NCBI GenBank assembly: GCA_963812795.1
Contig: CAWEWG010000017.1
Span: forward strand, 186,001 to 250,000
Length of the DNA stretch: 64,000 nucleotides
Direction: 5' to 3'
Source of the DNA: Hyphomicrobium_A sp963812795
GTDB taxonomy: Bacteria; Pseudomonadota; Alphaproteobacteria; Rhizobiales; Hyphomicrobiaceae
In this document: piece by piece, positions 42,710 to 53,122 of the stretch
Position numbering within the stretch: the stretch's first letter is position 1
Layout of the letters: every line of letters begins with the position of its first letter
Notes under the pieces: generated by a model
The model's input: only the letters and a program-made list of their open reading frames with translations
Told to the model about the DNA's origin: nothing
Databases searched by the model: none
Position numbers and translations under genes: made by a program

Positions 42710-45217
42710 TTAAGCGCGGTCGACGAAGCTGTCGACGACGCGCTTGCGGCCGGCCTCGTCGAACTCAATGGTCAGCTTGTTGCCATCGACATCGGTGATC
42801 GTGCCGACGCCGAACTTCTGGTGCAGCACGCGCTCCCCGCGCTTGTAGCTGGCGCTCTCGCTCGACGCGGCAACCAGCTCTCCCTCGATGGTCACGGGTC
42901 CGCGCGCCTTGCGCTGGTCCGCCGGGCTCCACTTCTTCTGTTCCTTGGTGCGCTCCTGCGCACGCTGCCAGCCGGGCGTATCGTACGCGCCCTCGAAGGG
43001 CGCCGCGTCGTCGAAGCGGCTGCGGCCATAGCCGCCGCGCCCGAAGGTGCCGCCGAAGTTCTGGTAGGCGCCGCCGAACGGCATCTTCGGCTCGCTCACC
43101 TCGACGTGCGCCTCGGGCAACTCGTCGACGAAGCGCGACGGCAGCGCCGACTGGTAGAGCCCGCGGTTGCGGCGGTTCTGCGCGAACGAAACCTTGGCGA
43201 TGCGACGCGCCCGGGTGATGCCGACGTAGGCGAGCCGGCGTTCTTCCTCGAGTCCGGCCTGACCGCTTTCATCGAGGCTGCGCTGATGCGGGAACAGCCC
43301 TTCCTCCCAGCCGGGGAGGAACACGACCTCGAACTCCAGGCCCTTGGCGGCGTGCAGCGTCATCACCGACACCTTCTGGCCGTCGCCCGCCTGCTCGGTA
43401 TCCATGACCAGGCTGACGTGCTCGAGGAAGCCTTCGAGGGTGTCGAACTCGTGCATGAAGCGCACGAGCTCTTTCAAGTTCTCCAACCGCGACTGCGCTT
43501 GCGGGCTCTTGTCCGCCTGCCACATCGCCGTGTAGCCGGATTCGTCCAAGATCAGCTCGGCGAGCTCGGTGTGTTTCATGTGGCCGATGTGGCTGCGCCA
43601 GCGCTCGAAGCTGGCGATGAGGTCGGCCAGCGACTTGCGCGCCTTGCCTGGCAGCTCCTCGGTCTCGATGATCAACTGCGCCGCCTGATACATCGGGATC
43701 GAGCGCGCCCGACCCAGCTCGTGCACGCGTTTCACCGACGTGTCCCCGAGCCCGCGCTTGGGCACGTTGATGATGCGCTCGAACTTCAGGTCGTTGGCGG
43801 GGTTGGCGGCGATCTCGAGATAGGCGATGGCGTCCTTGATTTCCTGACGCTCGTAAAAGCGTGGTCCGCCGATGACGCGGTAGGGGAGCCCCATGGTGAT
43901 GAAGCGGTCTTCGAAGGCGCGCATCTGGAACGAGGCGCGCACCAGGATCGCCACCTCGTTGAGGGGCTGATTGGAGCGCTTCTGCATCGCCTCGATGTCG
44001 TCGCCGATGGTGCGCGCTTCCTCCTCGTCGTCCCAGACTGCGGACACGGTGACCTTGGCGCCCGGCTCGCCATCGGTGAACAGCGTCTTGCCGAGCCGCC
44101 CCTGGTTGGCGGCGATGAGACCCGAGGCGGCCGCGAGGATGTGCCCAGTGGAGCGATAGTTGCGCTCCAGGCGAATGACGCGCGCGCCGGGGAAATCCTT
44201 CTCGAAGCGCAGGATGTTGTCGACCTCGGCGCCGCGCCAGCCGTAGATCGACTGGTCGTCGTCGCCGACGCAGCAGATGTTGGGCGAGCCCTGGGCGAGC
44301 AACCGCAGCCACAGGTACTGGGCGACGTTGGTGTCCTGGTACTCGTCGACAAGAATGAACTTGAAGCGGCGCTGGTAGTCGGCGAGCACGTCCGGGTTGT
44401 CGAGGAACAGCCGCAGGTTCTCGAGCAGCAGATCGCCGAAGTCGCAGGCATTCAACTCTTTCAGGCGGCGCTGGTAAGCGGCATAGAGCTGCGCGCCCTT
44501 GCCGGACGCAAAGCCGAAGGCTTCGCCCGCCGGCACCTTGTCGGGAGTCAGCCCGCGGTTCTTCCAGCTATCGATGAGCGAGGCCAGTTGCCGCGCCGGC
44601 CAGCGGTCCTTGTCGAGGCCTTCCGCTTCGATCACCTGCTTCAAGAGACGGATCTGGTCGTCGGTATCGAGGATGGTGAAGCCCGACTTGAGGCCGACGA
44701 GCTCGGCGTGGCGGCGCAGGATCTTGACGCCGATGGAGTGGAAGGTGCCGAGCCACGGCATGCCTTCGACGGCGCCGCCGACGAGATTGCCTATGCGCTC
44801 CTTCATCTCGCGCGCGGCTTTGTTGGTGAAGGTGACGGAAAGGATCTGCCCGGGGAAGGCGCGGCGCGAGGCGAGAATGTGGGCGATGCGCGTCGTCAGC
44901 ACGCGCGTCTTGCCGGTGCCGGCGCCGGCAAGAACGAGGACGGGGCCGTCAAGCGCTTCGACCGCCGCACGCTGCTCCGGGTTGAGGCCATCGAGATAGG
45001 GGGCGACCGAGGTCGGTGTTGGCGCCGAGCCTTGCAGCGCGCGCGCCGAGATCGGTTGCCGCGCGGGTGCCGACGGCAAATCGGATGGCGGCGCGTCGGA
45101 TGCGCTCGGGCTGGGCGCGCGCGGCGGCTCGGGCGCGGCCTGTGGCAGATCGAACGGCGGCTCGTCCGCGTCGCCGTCAGGAGCCGCGTTCGCCAAATGT
45201 TTTCGGCTTTGCACCAT
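42710..45217 (-). CDS. uvrD: ATP-dependent DNA helicase UvrD/PcrA
   Basis: This 835-residue SF1A helicase unwinds DNA 3' to 5' in excision and mismatch repair. A Pro/Ala-rich leader of about 70 residues precedes the Q motif DGLNPEQRAAV. Walker A is LAGAGTGKTRVLTTRIAHI (about residue 100), and GTFHSIGVKILRRHAE, FILVDEYQDTNVAQ, DDDQSIYGWRGAE and VSVMTLHAAKGLEFEVVFLP follow. The C-terminal GERVLHQKFGVGTITDVDG region is the RNA-polymerase-binding tail. I chose ATG 45217 because upstream residues are not helicase-like. Confidence 0.96.
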   Translation of the reverse strand: MVQSRKHLANAAPDGDADEPPFDLPQAAPEPPRAPSPSASDAPPSDLPSAPARQPISARALQGSAPTPTSVAPYLDGLNPEQRAAVEALDGPVLVLAGAGTGKTRVLTTRIAHILASRRAFPGQILSVTFTNKAAREMKERIGNLVGGAVEGMPWLGTFHSIGVKILRRHAELVGLKSGFTILDTDDQIRLLKQVIEAEGLDKDRWPARQLASLIDSWKNRGLTPDKVPAGEAFGFASGKGAQLYAAYQRRLKELNACDFGDLLLENLRLFLDNPDVLADYQRRFKFILVDEYQDTNVAQYLWLRLLAQGSPNICCVGDDDQSIYGWRGAEVDNILRFEKDFPGARVIRLERNYRSTGHILAAASGLIAANQGRLGKTLFTDGEPGAKVTVSAVWDDEEEARTIGDDIEAMQKRSNQPLNEVAILVRASFQMRAFEDRFITMGLPYRVIGGPRFYERQEIKDAIAYLEIAANPANDLKFERIINVPKRGLGDTSVKRVHELGRARSIPMYQAAQLIIETEELPGKARKSLADLIASFERWRSHIGHMKHTELAELILDESGYTAMWQADKSPQAQSRLENLKELVRFMHEFDTLEGFLEHVSLVMDTEQAGDGQKVSVMTLHAAKGLEFEVVFLPGWEEGLFPHQRSLDESGQAGLEEERRLAYVGITRARRIAKVSFAQNRRNRGLYQSALPSRFVDELPEAHVEVSEPKMPFGGAYQNFGGTFGRGGYGRSRFDDAAPFEGAYDTPGWQRAQERTKEQKKWSPADQRKARGPVTIEGELVAASSESASYKRGERVLHQKFGVGTITDVDGNKLTIEFDEAGRKRVVDSFVDRA

Positions 45218-45542
45218 CGTTTCCGAACTATAGCACCGGGCCCTGAGGGGCAACGGTTGCGGGGTCGCCACCCACACCAGATATGGGGTGCGCGGCTCCG
45301 ATATTCCGCGTCGCGAGGCTGTTAATATTGGGCGTGCTGGCGCCATTTTTTTGTTGTGACGCCGTGAAATGGTCTCTGGATGGTGATCCAGACATGGGAT
45401 AGCGAATAAGCTAGTGTGCGCGCGAACCGGTCTGAGGGCGGACAACGGGGGCATTTGGCCCGCTTGTGTCATCGGCTCGACAATCGAGACCGAGATGGCG
45501 GCGCCGCCGCTTGGCATGCCGCTCGGGTTTCTGGAAGGCTAG
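45218..45542. other. Divergent intergenic region between uvrD and the AsmA-like gene
   Basis: This 325-base region must hold both promoters. It contains a run CCATTTTTTTGTTG (about 45346) and a small hairpin CTGGAT-GGTG-ATCCAG (about 45379-45394). I find no gene, no LexA-like box with confidence and no repeat. A weak TTGTTG-type element may serve the plus-strand gene. Confidence 0.4.
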
Positions 45543-48500
45543 ATGAGCAACGGGCTTCTTTACATCGCGGGGCTGATCTCGCTCGCCTTGGCAGCGCTGT
45601 TCGGCGTCCCCTACTTCGTCGACTGGAACGGCTACCGCGGAGTGTTCGAGGAAGAGGCGACGCGCATCCTCGGCCGCGAGGTCCGCGTCGGCGGCGACGT
45701 TAACGTGCGCTTCCTGCCCTCTCCCTACGTCAGCTTCGAAAAGCTGCGCATTGCCGACCCGACGGGCTCGACCGGCGAGCCGTTCTTCCGCGCCGACAGC
45801 TTCACCATGCGGCTTTCGGCGCCGCCACTTCTGAAGGGCATCATCGAGGCCAACGAGATCGTGCTCGAGAAGCCCGTGCTGCGTCTTGCCGTCGACGCCG
45901 AGGGCAGCGGCAATTGGCGGGGCTTTTCTATCGCTCCCGGGGCGCTTCCGTTCGTGCCGGCCGGTGTAAGCCTGCAGTCGGTCAAAATCGTCGGCGGCGT
46001 CATCGCCTTCCACGGTCCCAAGGGCATCGGCTTTGCCGAGCTGGACGGATTGAACGGCGAGCTGAAGGCAAAGTCCATCGATGGTCCGTTCGCATTCAAG
46101 GGCCTGACGAAGTTCCAGGGCACCGACCGCGATGTGCGCATCTCAACGGGTGCCACTGAGGCCGATGGCGGCATTCGCTTCAAGGCCATCGTGCGCGATA
46201 CTTCCGGCAGCGCCAACGTCTATTCGGTCGACGGCCGCCTCGATGATCTCAAGAACCGCCCGCGCGTTGCCGGCGAGGTGACGGCGAAGCTCGCGCTCCC
46301 GGCCGGCGAGCTGCCGGTCGCCACGGCGCCGACATCGCCGACAGGCGCCGGCGGCAAGGCAGAAGTGCCGCTGATGAATTTCAAGGCACGCGTCGCCGGC
46401 GACGCAAAGGGGTTGCGCCTCGACGATATCGCGCTCGCCTTCGAGCACGTGGGGCAGCCGCAGCTCATCAGTGGCTCGGCATCGGCAACGTGGACCGAGG
46501 CACTGAACGTCGAGATGGGGCTCTCCTCGCGCTGGCTCGATCTCGACCGTGTGGCCAAATCCGCAGAGGGGTCCGGCAGCCCGTTCAACACGGCGCGTAA
46601 CTTCATACTCGCCATGATGGAGGCGCTGCCCAAGAACGCCGACAGCAAGGTGACGTTCGATCTCGATCAGGCCAGCCTTGGCGGCGAGGCCGTGAGCGGC
46701 ATCAAGCTCGAGGTGGCGCGTGCTCAGGGCACGCTGTTGCTCAATAATCTGCGCGCCGGCCTGCCCGGCGGCGCCAAGCTCGCGCTCGACGGTGCCGTCG
46801 CCGATGCGGCGACCGGCAAAGCATTCCACGGCGATCTGACGCTGCACGGCGCGAGCCTGCTTCGTTTCCTCGATTGGGCCGCAAAGGACAAAGCGCTGGC
46901 GGAAGCGGTGCGCAACGAGGGGCCGTTCTCGCTGCAAGGGCGCCTCGAAATGAGTGAGAACGGTATCGCGCTTACCGCGGCCGGCGCCGAGATCGCCGGA
47001 CGGCCGATCACCGGCGAGGTCCACTACGGCATGAAGGGTCGGCAGCGCTTTTCCATCGTCCTCGACGGTGGCGAAGTTGACGCGGCCCAGCTCTGGCCGG
47101 CGGCCGTCAGCGGCCTGAAGGGCGTGCTGGAAGGAGCCAAGGTCGAGACCGCTGCGCTGTCAAAGCCGCCGTTCGCCTGGCTCGATACGGCGACGACCGA
47201 TCTGCACCTACGCCTGCGCGCCGGTGAGATGATCACCGACCGCGGCAAGCTGCGCGATGTGGACCTCGATGTCGGTATCGAGCAAGGCCGCCTCGTCGTT
47301 CGCGCCTGCAAGTTCGTCACTGCCGACGGCCTGCGGCTCGAGATCGAGGGCGACGTTGCCGATGCGACGAAGGCCCCGCGCGGTGCGCTGCAATGGGTTT
47401 TCAGCACGCCGAGCAAGGAAGCCTACAGCACTCTCGTGCAGCTCTTCGATCTTTCTGACGCGAGCCGGCAGCAGGCCGACAGCTTCGCGACCCTGGCGCC
47501 GATGCGTCTCGCCGGCACCGTGCGGCTGGGCGAGCGGCAGCCTGGCGCGGCCGACGTCGCCGCCGACGGCAGCGTGCAGAGCACCGGCCGCTTGGTGCTC
47601 ACGGCTCTGCTCGACGGCGGTCTCGGCAACTGGCGCAACGCGCCGGCCGACATCACCGCGACAATCGACAGCCCGGACGTGTCATCGGTCGTCAACGGGC
47701 TCGGCGCGCGCACATCCAATGCACCAACGCCCGTCACGGCGCCGCAGGCGGGCGAGATCTTTCTCAAAGCCGTAGGTACGCCGGCAAAAGGCATGACGAC
47801 CTCGGCCGCCGCCAAGGCGCCCGCACTCTTCTTCGGCTACGACGGCCGCGTGGTCATGCCGGAGGAAGGCGGTCGCGGAACTCGATGGGGAGCTGCGCGT
47901 TTCCGCCCGCGGCGTGAGCGACGTCATGGCCGTGGCCGGTCTCGGCTCGGGCGCGGCGTTGAGCGAAACGCCCATCGTCGGCACCATCAAGCTTGCGTCC
48001 GCCAATCATGCGATCGAATTGAAGCCGCAGCAGCTCACTGTCGGCGGCAGCCGCGTCGACGGCAGTGTGGCGCTTTCCTACCCGAGCGAAGGACCGGCCA
48101 TCGTTACCGGGCAGATCGACGTCGACGCCGCGACCGTGCAGGGGTTGCTTGGTCTGGCGCTCGATCGCAAGCAAGTGGCGGAAGTGCCGGGGGCCGAGCC
48201 GCTGACCGCCGGCAAGACCATCTGGCCAGAGCATGGGTTCGATTTCAGCGCCCTCGACGGCATCGAGGGCAAGCTCGACGTGGGCTTCGGCACGCTAACA
48301 CTGACCGATGGCATGGTGGTGCCAAATGCGCGCGCCGAGATCGAGCTCGGACCTGGCAAAATTGCGGTCACCAAGCTCGAAGGCAAGGTGCTCGGCGGCG
48401 AGCTCGTGAGCAAGCTGGCGCTCGAACGCGCGCCGGGTGGCGCCAGCCTCACAGGTGATCTGCGCATCAACGACATGAACCTCAACCGCCCGACCGCTAG

Positions 48501-49518
48501 TGCCGCGCCGACGGCGCCGCCGTCCAAGGACGCGCTAGCCTCGTTGTCGCTCGATTTCTCCGGACGCGCCTCGACGCCTGGGGCTCTGGTCTCGGTTGCC
48601 GCCGGTAAGGGCGAGCTGAAGCTCGGCGACGTCACCATGCATGCGCCGACACCGCTGGCCGTCGTAGCAACGTCGGAAGCCGTGCTGTCGGGGCAGGCGG
48701 GCGGAAGTGGCGAGCAACTCGTCACCGCACTGCGCGCGCAAATCGACGCCAGCGCGGTGCCGGTCGGGCCACGCACCATCCCCATCGAAATTGCCGACGG
48801 CGCCGCCAAGCTGGCGCTTGTCACCATCGAATCGGATGCCGGCGCCACCAAGGTCGAAACGACCATCGATCTCGCTTCGCTCGTCGTCGATAGCGCCTGG
48901 CTGGCCGAGCCGAAAGCGCCGGACGTGGTGCAGGCCGACAGGGCGCGCGGCGGCGCGCTCCCGAGCGTGGGCGTCGTCTACACCGGCCCGCTGGCCAATG
49001 CCTGGGCGCTTAAATCGCGCATCACCGCCGAACCGCTGGAGCGCGAGCTTGCCATTCGCAAGATGGAGCTCGATGCCGATCAGCTCGAGCGCCTGCGCAA
49101 CGCCGATATGGAACGAGCGCGCCGCGACGAGGAGCGCCGCCGTGCGCTCGAGTCGGACCAGGGCAGCGTTGTGCCCGCGCCGCAAGCTCCCGCGCCGGCT
49201 GCCGTGGTGCCGGTCGCGCCGCAGCCGCAGCCGTCTGCCACGAATGCGCCGCCGCTCGATCCCGCCGCGCCCCCTGCTACTGGGGCGGTGCCCGCCATTC
49301 CGCCGAGCAGCGCCAGCGCGCCCGGCGTCGTCGTGCCCCCGGCACCGGGGCAGGAAGCACAATATGTAACACCGCCGGTCGATCCGGCGGCGGCTCCACC
49401 CGCGGGTAGTGTCGCCCCGGGAGCACCGCCGACAGGAGCCTACCGGCAGCGCTCCCCACGCGAGCAACAGTTGCAGGTTCGCGACCAGGTGCTGCGCAAC
49501 TTAAACAACGCGAACTGA
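45543..49518 (+). pseudogene. Large AsmA-family envelope protein, one frameshift as read
   Basis: Two frames give one AsmA-like protein of about 1324 residues. Frame one starts MSNGLLYIAGLISLALAALF then GVPYFVDWNGYRGVFEEEA and ILGREVRVGGDVNVRFLPSP, the AsmA N-terminus: one membrane helix followed by a long beta-rich repeat region. It breaks near 47869, after YDGRVVMPEEGG, where the continuation VAELDGELRVSARGV lies in the next frame. One extra base explains this. The second part keeps AsmA-like strands and ends in a Pro/Ala-rich tail and RSPREQQLQVRDQVLRNLNN. The family is thought to move phospholipids between membranes. The frame break is probably an error. Confidence 0.85.
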
Positions 49519-49531
49519 CGTTGACGCGTAT

Positions 49532-49801
49532 CTAGCGCGGCGTTGGCAGCGAGCGCCGGCGGAAATAATCGAGGATCCACACGCGCACGGCGCTCGACAG
49601 GCCGGCTTCGCCGCGCGTTGCGTCGATGCCGGCGACGAGCCCGGCGAGCGAGGTGTGCTCCAGCGTGGCGGCGTGCTGCAGTGCCTCCCAGAACGGCGCC
49701 TCCATCGAGATCGAGGTGCGATGGCCTTTGATGGCAAACGAGCGTTTCAGCGGTCGCGTGCTGGGCGGCGTCCGGGCGCGCATATCGTCGGCGGACGTCA
49801 C
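49532..49801 (-). CDS. Ribbon-helix-helix domain protein (RHH_4)
   Basis: This 89-residue protein has RSFAIKGHRTSISMEAPFWE, then ALQHAATLEHTSLAGLVAGI and GLSSAVRVWILDYFRRRS. This is the RHH_4 pattern of alphaproteobacterial small DNA-binding-like proteins, sometimes misnamed sulfotransferase. Its start overlaps the end of the DUF4169 gene by four bases (ATGA), so the pair is coupled. Its target is unknown. Confidence 0.88.
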   Translation of the reverse strand: MTSADDMRARTPPSTRPLKRSFAIKGHRTSISMEAPFWEALQHAATLEHTSLAGLVAGIDATRGEAGLSSAVRVWILDYFRRRSLPTPR

Positions 49802-50001
49802 TGAGCCGGCTCATCGTCGCCGCCGCGCTGACGGCGCGCTGCCTCGAGCCGGCGCGCTTCCAGATCCCGCTCGGCCCCGGTCGCCTGCCGCTCCGCCTTG
49901 GTGCGTCCGAACTTGGCGCGGTTCTGCTCGGCGCGTGTCGCCGCCGCGCGGCGCTGCTTCGCCTTACGGGCCCGCTTCAGGCTGATGATCTCTGCGCTCA
50001 T
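49798..50001 (-). CDS. DUF4169 family protein
   Basis: This 67-residue, extremely basic protein reads IISLKRARKAKQRRAAATRA, then EQNRAKFGRTKAERQATG, the DUF4169 pattern. It is probably a single long helix that may bind nucleic acid. It is conserved next to the RHH gene in Rhizobiales. It begins three bases after the ccdB stop, so it may be read through from the toxin operon. Confidence 0.88.
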   Translation of the reverse strand: MSAEIISLKRARKAKQRRAAATRAEQNRAKFGRTKAERQATGAERDLEARRLEAARRQRGGDDEPAQ

Positions 50002-50004
50002 CGC

Positions 50005-50322
50005 TCAGAACCCCATAAAGACGCCGTTGATGGCGCGTCCGATATCGTAGTCGGCCGATTGTGCCGACCCGACGACATCGCCGACATTGCGTACGCCGAC
50101 GACGTTGATCTGGTCGACGACAATACGGTATCTGCGACCTCGGTGGGTAATGATCGGTCGCAATCGGCCTATGGGCGGCAGCTCACGCTCCTTAACAACC
50201 GGGGCGACCACGCGCGTGCCCAGCTCCGACAGCAGGTCGCTTTGCAGGATGACGACGAGTTCTGGTCCTCCGGCGCCGGGCTGGGTTGGTCTGAGCTTGC
50301 AGATGTCGAACTGGCGCATCAC
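50005..50322 (-). CDS. ccdB: CcdB-family toxin
   Basis: This 105-residue protein follows CcdB along its length: MRQFDICKLRPTQPGAGGPE, LVVILQSDLLSELGTRVVAP, RLRPIITHRGRRYRIVVDQI, and NVGDVVGSAQSADYDIGRAI. F-plasmid CcdB poisons DNA gyrase with its last residues Trp-Gly-Ile; here the end is FMGF, so that tryptophan is missing. The start overlaps the antitoxin stop by four bases. Its toxicity is therefore uncertain. Confidence 0.88.
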   Translation of the reverse strand: MMRQFDICKLRPTQPGAGGPELVVILQSDLLSELGTRVVAPVVKERELPPIGRLRPIITHRGRRYRIVVDQINVVGVRNVGDVVGSAQSADYDIGRAINGVFMGF

Positions 50323-50594
50323 CAGTCACGATATCGGTCGGACCATAGTCCGTCGCGTTCGAGCTGGGCGTTGCTGGCCTCGATGGCGGCGCGGTTATCC
50401 TCGCGCCATTTCTGCCAACGCTCCTGCTTGAGCTGCTCTTTCAGCGCCGTTTCGAGCACGCTCGAAAGGTTGGTGCCGGCTGCCCTCGCCTCGGCCAGCA
50501 ACTCGGCGTCGATCGTCAGATTGACCGCCTTCTTCTTTTTGGGGCCGCTGCTTTTGCGCGGACCAGGGCGGTACGGCTTGGCATCTTCCCGCAT
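50319..50594 (-). CDS. ccdA: CcdA-family antitoxin
   Basis: This 91-residue protein has a basic Lys-rich N-terminus (SSGPKKKKAVNLTID), the RHH DNA-binding part AELLAEARAAGTNLSSVLET, and the intrinsically flexible toxin-binding tail RAAIEASNAQLERDGLWSDR, ending in DW as in CcdA. It should neutralise CcdB and repress the operon. ATG 50594 is chosen because the longer reading runs through the operator repeats. Confidence 0.9.
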   Translation of the reverse strand: MREDAKPYRPGPRKSSGPKKKKAVNLTIDAELLAEARAAGTNLSSVLETALKEQLKQERWQKWREDNRAAIEASNAQLERDGLWSDRYRDW

Positions 50595-50606
50595 CGATAA
50601 CCTCCC

Positions 50607-50639
50607 ATGCGCATGACAATGCGCATTCCATATGCGCAT
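50607..50639 (-). promoter_or_regulatory. Triple ATGCGCAT operator upstream of ccdAB
   Basis: The palindrome ATGCGCAT occurs at 50607-50614, 50619-50626 and 50632-50639, with repeat distances of 12 and 13 bases. It lies just upstream of the ccdA start. Closely spaced short palindromes on one DNA face fit a chain of CcdA-CcdB dimers, as in autoregulated ccd operons. Confidence 0.75.
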
Positions 50640-50682
50640 TCTGCCCCGGAGGCATTCGCCGGCCAATCAGGCGAGCCAAGCG

Positions 50683-52080
50683 TCAGTCGGGGGCCAGCAT
50701 TTTGCGCGGATCGACGATCTCGTCGAACTCCTTGTCGGTCACATAGCCTCCGCCGACGGCTTCCTGGCGCAGGGTCGTGCCGTTCTTGTGCGCCGTCTTG
50801 GCAATCTTGGCGGCTGCGTCATAGCCGATCTTGGGCGCTAGCGCGGTGACCAGCATTAACGAGCGATCAAGCCCGGCCTTGATGTTGTCGGTGCGTGCCT
50901 CGATGCCGACGACGCAGTTATCGGTGAAGCTCGTGGCCGCGTCAGCCATCAGCCGGACCGACTGCAGGAAGTTGTACGCCATGACCGGATTGTAGACGTT
51001 GAGCTCGAAATGCCCCTGGCTGCCGGCGAAGGTGATGGAGGCGTTGTTGCCGAAGATCTGGATGCACACCTGGGTCAGCGCCTCGCACTGGGTCGGATTG
51101 ACCTTTCCCGGCATGATCGAGGAGCCGGGCTCGTTCTCCGGCAGCGACAACTCGCCGAGTCCAGAGCGCGGTCCCGACCCGAGCAGGCGAATATCGTTGG
51201 CAATCTTGAACAGAGAGCCGGCTAGCGTGTTGATGGCGCCGTGGGAGAACACCATGGCGTCGTGCGCTGCGAGCGCTTCGAACTTGTTGGGCGCGGTTTT
51301 GAACGGCATCTGCGTGATGGCGGCGATGCGCTCCGCGATCATCTCGGCGAAACCCTTCGGCGCGTTGAGGCCGGTGCCGACGGCGGTGCCGCCCTGCGCC
51401 AACTCCATCAGCGACGGCAGCGTCTGCTCGATGCGCTTGATGCCGTTCTCGACCTGCTGCGTATAGCCGCCGAACTCCTGACCGAGCGTCAGCGGCGTTG
51501 CATCCTGCGTGTGCGTGCGGCCGATCTTGACGATATCTTTCCACGCTTGCGACTTGTCGTTCAGCGCGTTGCGCAGCTTTTGCAGCGCCGGGATCAGCCG
51601 GTGCACGATCTCCTCGGCGCAAGCAATGTGCATGGCCGTCGGGTACGTGTCGTTCGACGACTGGCTCATGTTGACGTGATCGTTCGGATGCACGGGCTTC
51701 TTGGAGCCTTTCTCGCCGCTCAGCATCTCGATGGCGCGGTTGGAGATCACCTCGTTGGCGTTCATATTCGACTGCGTGCCGGACCCCGTCTGCCAGACGA
51801 CGAGTGGGAAGTGATCGTCGAGCTTGCCCTCCATCACCTCCTGCGCCGCCTTGACGATGGCTCCGCCGACATTCTTGTCGAGACGGCCGAGCGCCATGTT
51901 GGTCTCGGCGGCGGCGCGCTTGACGATGCCGAGCGCCCGCACGATCGCCAGCGGCTGGCGCTCCCAGCCGATCTTGAAATTGCCGAGCGAGCGCTGCGCC
52001 TGCGCGCCCCAGTATTTGTCGGCGTCGACCTCGACGGGGCCAAAGGTGTCGGTCTCGGTGCGGGTTTTCTTGGTGGTCAT
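50683..52080 (-). CDS. fumC: Fumarate hydratase, class II
   Basis: This 465-residue, iron-independent fumarase of the citric acid cycle has TGSGTQSNMNANEVISNRA, GRTHTQDATPLTLGQEFGG, and the family signature GSSIMPGKVNPTQCEALTQV with the catalytic Ser. ATG 52080 begins MTTKKTRTETDTFGPVEV; the 77 residues upstream are not conserved. The stop is 43 bases before the ccd operator. The length is normal. Confidence 0.97.
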   Translation of the reverse strand: MTTKKTRTETDTFGPVEVDADKYWGAQAQRSLGNFKIGWERQPLAIVRALGIVKRAAAETNMALGRLDKNVGGAIVKAAQEVMEGKLDDHFPLVVWQTGSGTQSNMNANEVISNRAIEMLSGEKGSKKPVHPNDHVNMSQSSNDTYPTAMHIACAEEIVHRLIPALQKLRNALNDKSQAWKDIVKIGRTHTQDATPLTLGQEFGGYTQQVENGIKRIEQTLPSLMELAQGGTAVGTGLNAPKGFAEMIAERIAAITQMPFKTAPNKFEALAAHDAMVFSHGAINTLAGSLFKIANDIRLLGSGPRSGLGELSLPENEPGSSIMPGKVNPTQCEALTQVCIQIFGNNASITFAGSQGHFELNVYNPVMAYNFLQSVRLMADAATSFTDNCVVGIEARTDNIKAGLDRSLMLVTALAPKIGYDAAAKIAKTAHKNGTTLRQEAVGGGYVTDKEFDEIVDPRKMLAPD

Positions 52081-52284
52081 GCGAGGGGGGTCCGGTTGCG
52101 CGCAAATGTCTTGCTGAGCCGCAATAGCACGCGGCGCGGCAGCGGGCAGCAGGCACTTGGCAGCGGCGATAGAAGCGCCGGGAGGCGTAGGTTTGTGGCT
52201 GCCCATCGGCACATGGCCATTTTTTTGCCTGAGTCTGCTGACGCTTAGGCTGTAGCGGGACCGGTATCTACCAGGGGGGTAGCC

Positions 52285-53088
52285 ATGCCAGTGCCCAGTT
52301 GGCGTTCGCAACTAGACACTTCGGCTTCCGATTTCGAGGAAGTGCTCACGCTTGGCGAGCTCGATCCGGGCGAGAGAATTTGCCCGCCAAGGGCCCGCGC
52401 CGGTGACAGCAGCATGCTGTCGAGCTTCATAGTCATTCTCGTCGCGCTCGGCGGCGGTTGGGCGCTCCTGCGCTATCAGCCAAACCTACCAGACCGACTG
52501 TCGGCGGGGGTCGCCGCGGTTTCGTCCTCGATGGGCTACCGAGCTGGGCCGGGGTCGGCACAGCTGCCCGCACCGCCGATGCCACCGCTGCTGCCGACGG
52601 CCGGCACCACGCCGACGCCGGCGTTGCCCACCATCGATGCGCCGCTCCCGGCCGCGAGTGAGATCGTGGATGCTCCGGGTGAAGGTACCAAGGCAGCGTC
52701 GCCACTGACCACAGGCGCGATCGCATCGGCAGAAGCGGAGCCGCTGCCAGCGCCAACCCCCGACCCCTCCGACCCTTACCAGAAGCGTGCGGTTGCGGTC
52801 GGTCTCCACCCCGATCTTTCGCGGGTCCTGTTGGCACGGCTCTCACCGACCGACTATCGCAATGCAGGGACCGCCATTCAGACCGCCTTGGCAAAGACCG
52901 CCGACAACGCCGTCTACGTTTGGCCCCGGCAACGCAAGCCTGAACTGGCGCTATTTCAGGTCCACTTCGTGCCTGGCGCCGCACCCCATTGCCGGCGGTA
53001 CGTCGTGACGGTGACCAAGGACGGCTGGTCGACGACTGCCCCGCCAATGGAACGGTGCGACTCCAACCAAGGTGGCCGCGGACATTGA
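52285..53088 (+). CDS. Membrane-anchored protein with Pro-rich linker, unknown function
   Basis: This 267-residue protein has a cytoplasmic N-terminus (residues 1-43), one helix (LSSFIVILVALGGGWALL), a Pro/Ala/Thr-rich linker (about 90-170), and a folded C-terminal domain, DLSRVLLARLSPTDYRNAGT, VYVWPRQRKPELALFQVHFV and CRRYVVTVTKDGWSTTAPPM, with two cysteines. The C-terminal domain probably lies in the periplasm. No family is recognised. ATG 52285 follows GGGGGG-type purines. Confidence 0.7.
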   Translation: MPVPSWRSQLDTSASDFEEVLTLGELDPGERICPPRARAGDSSMLSSFIVILVALGGGWALLRYQPNLPDRLSAGVAAVSSSMGYRAGPGSAQLPAPPMPPLLPTAGTTPTPALPTIDAPLPAASEIVDAPGEGTKAASPLTTGAIASAEAEPLPAPTPDPSDPYQKRAVAVGLHPDLSRVLLARLSPTDYRNAGTAIQTALAKTADNAVYVWPRQRKPELALFQVHFVPGAAPHCRRYVVTVTKDGWSTTAPPMERCDSNQGGRGH

Positions 53089-53122
53089 TGTTGAGCTGTG
53101 GGAAATCAACGGCGCGCCTGAG

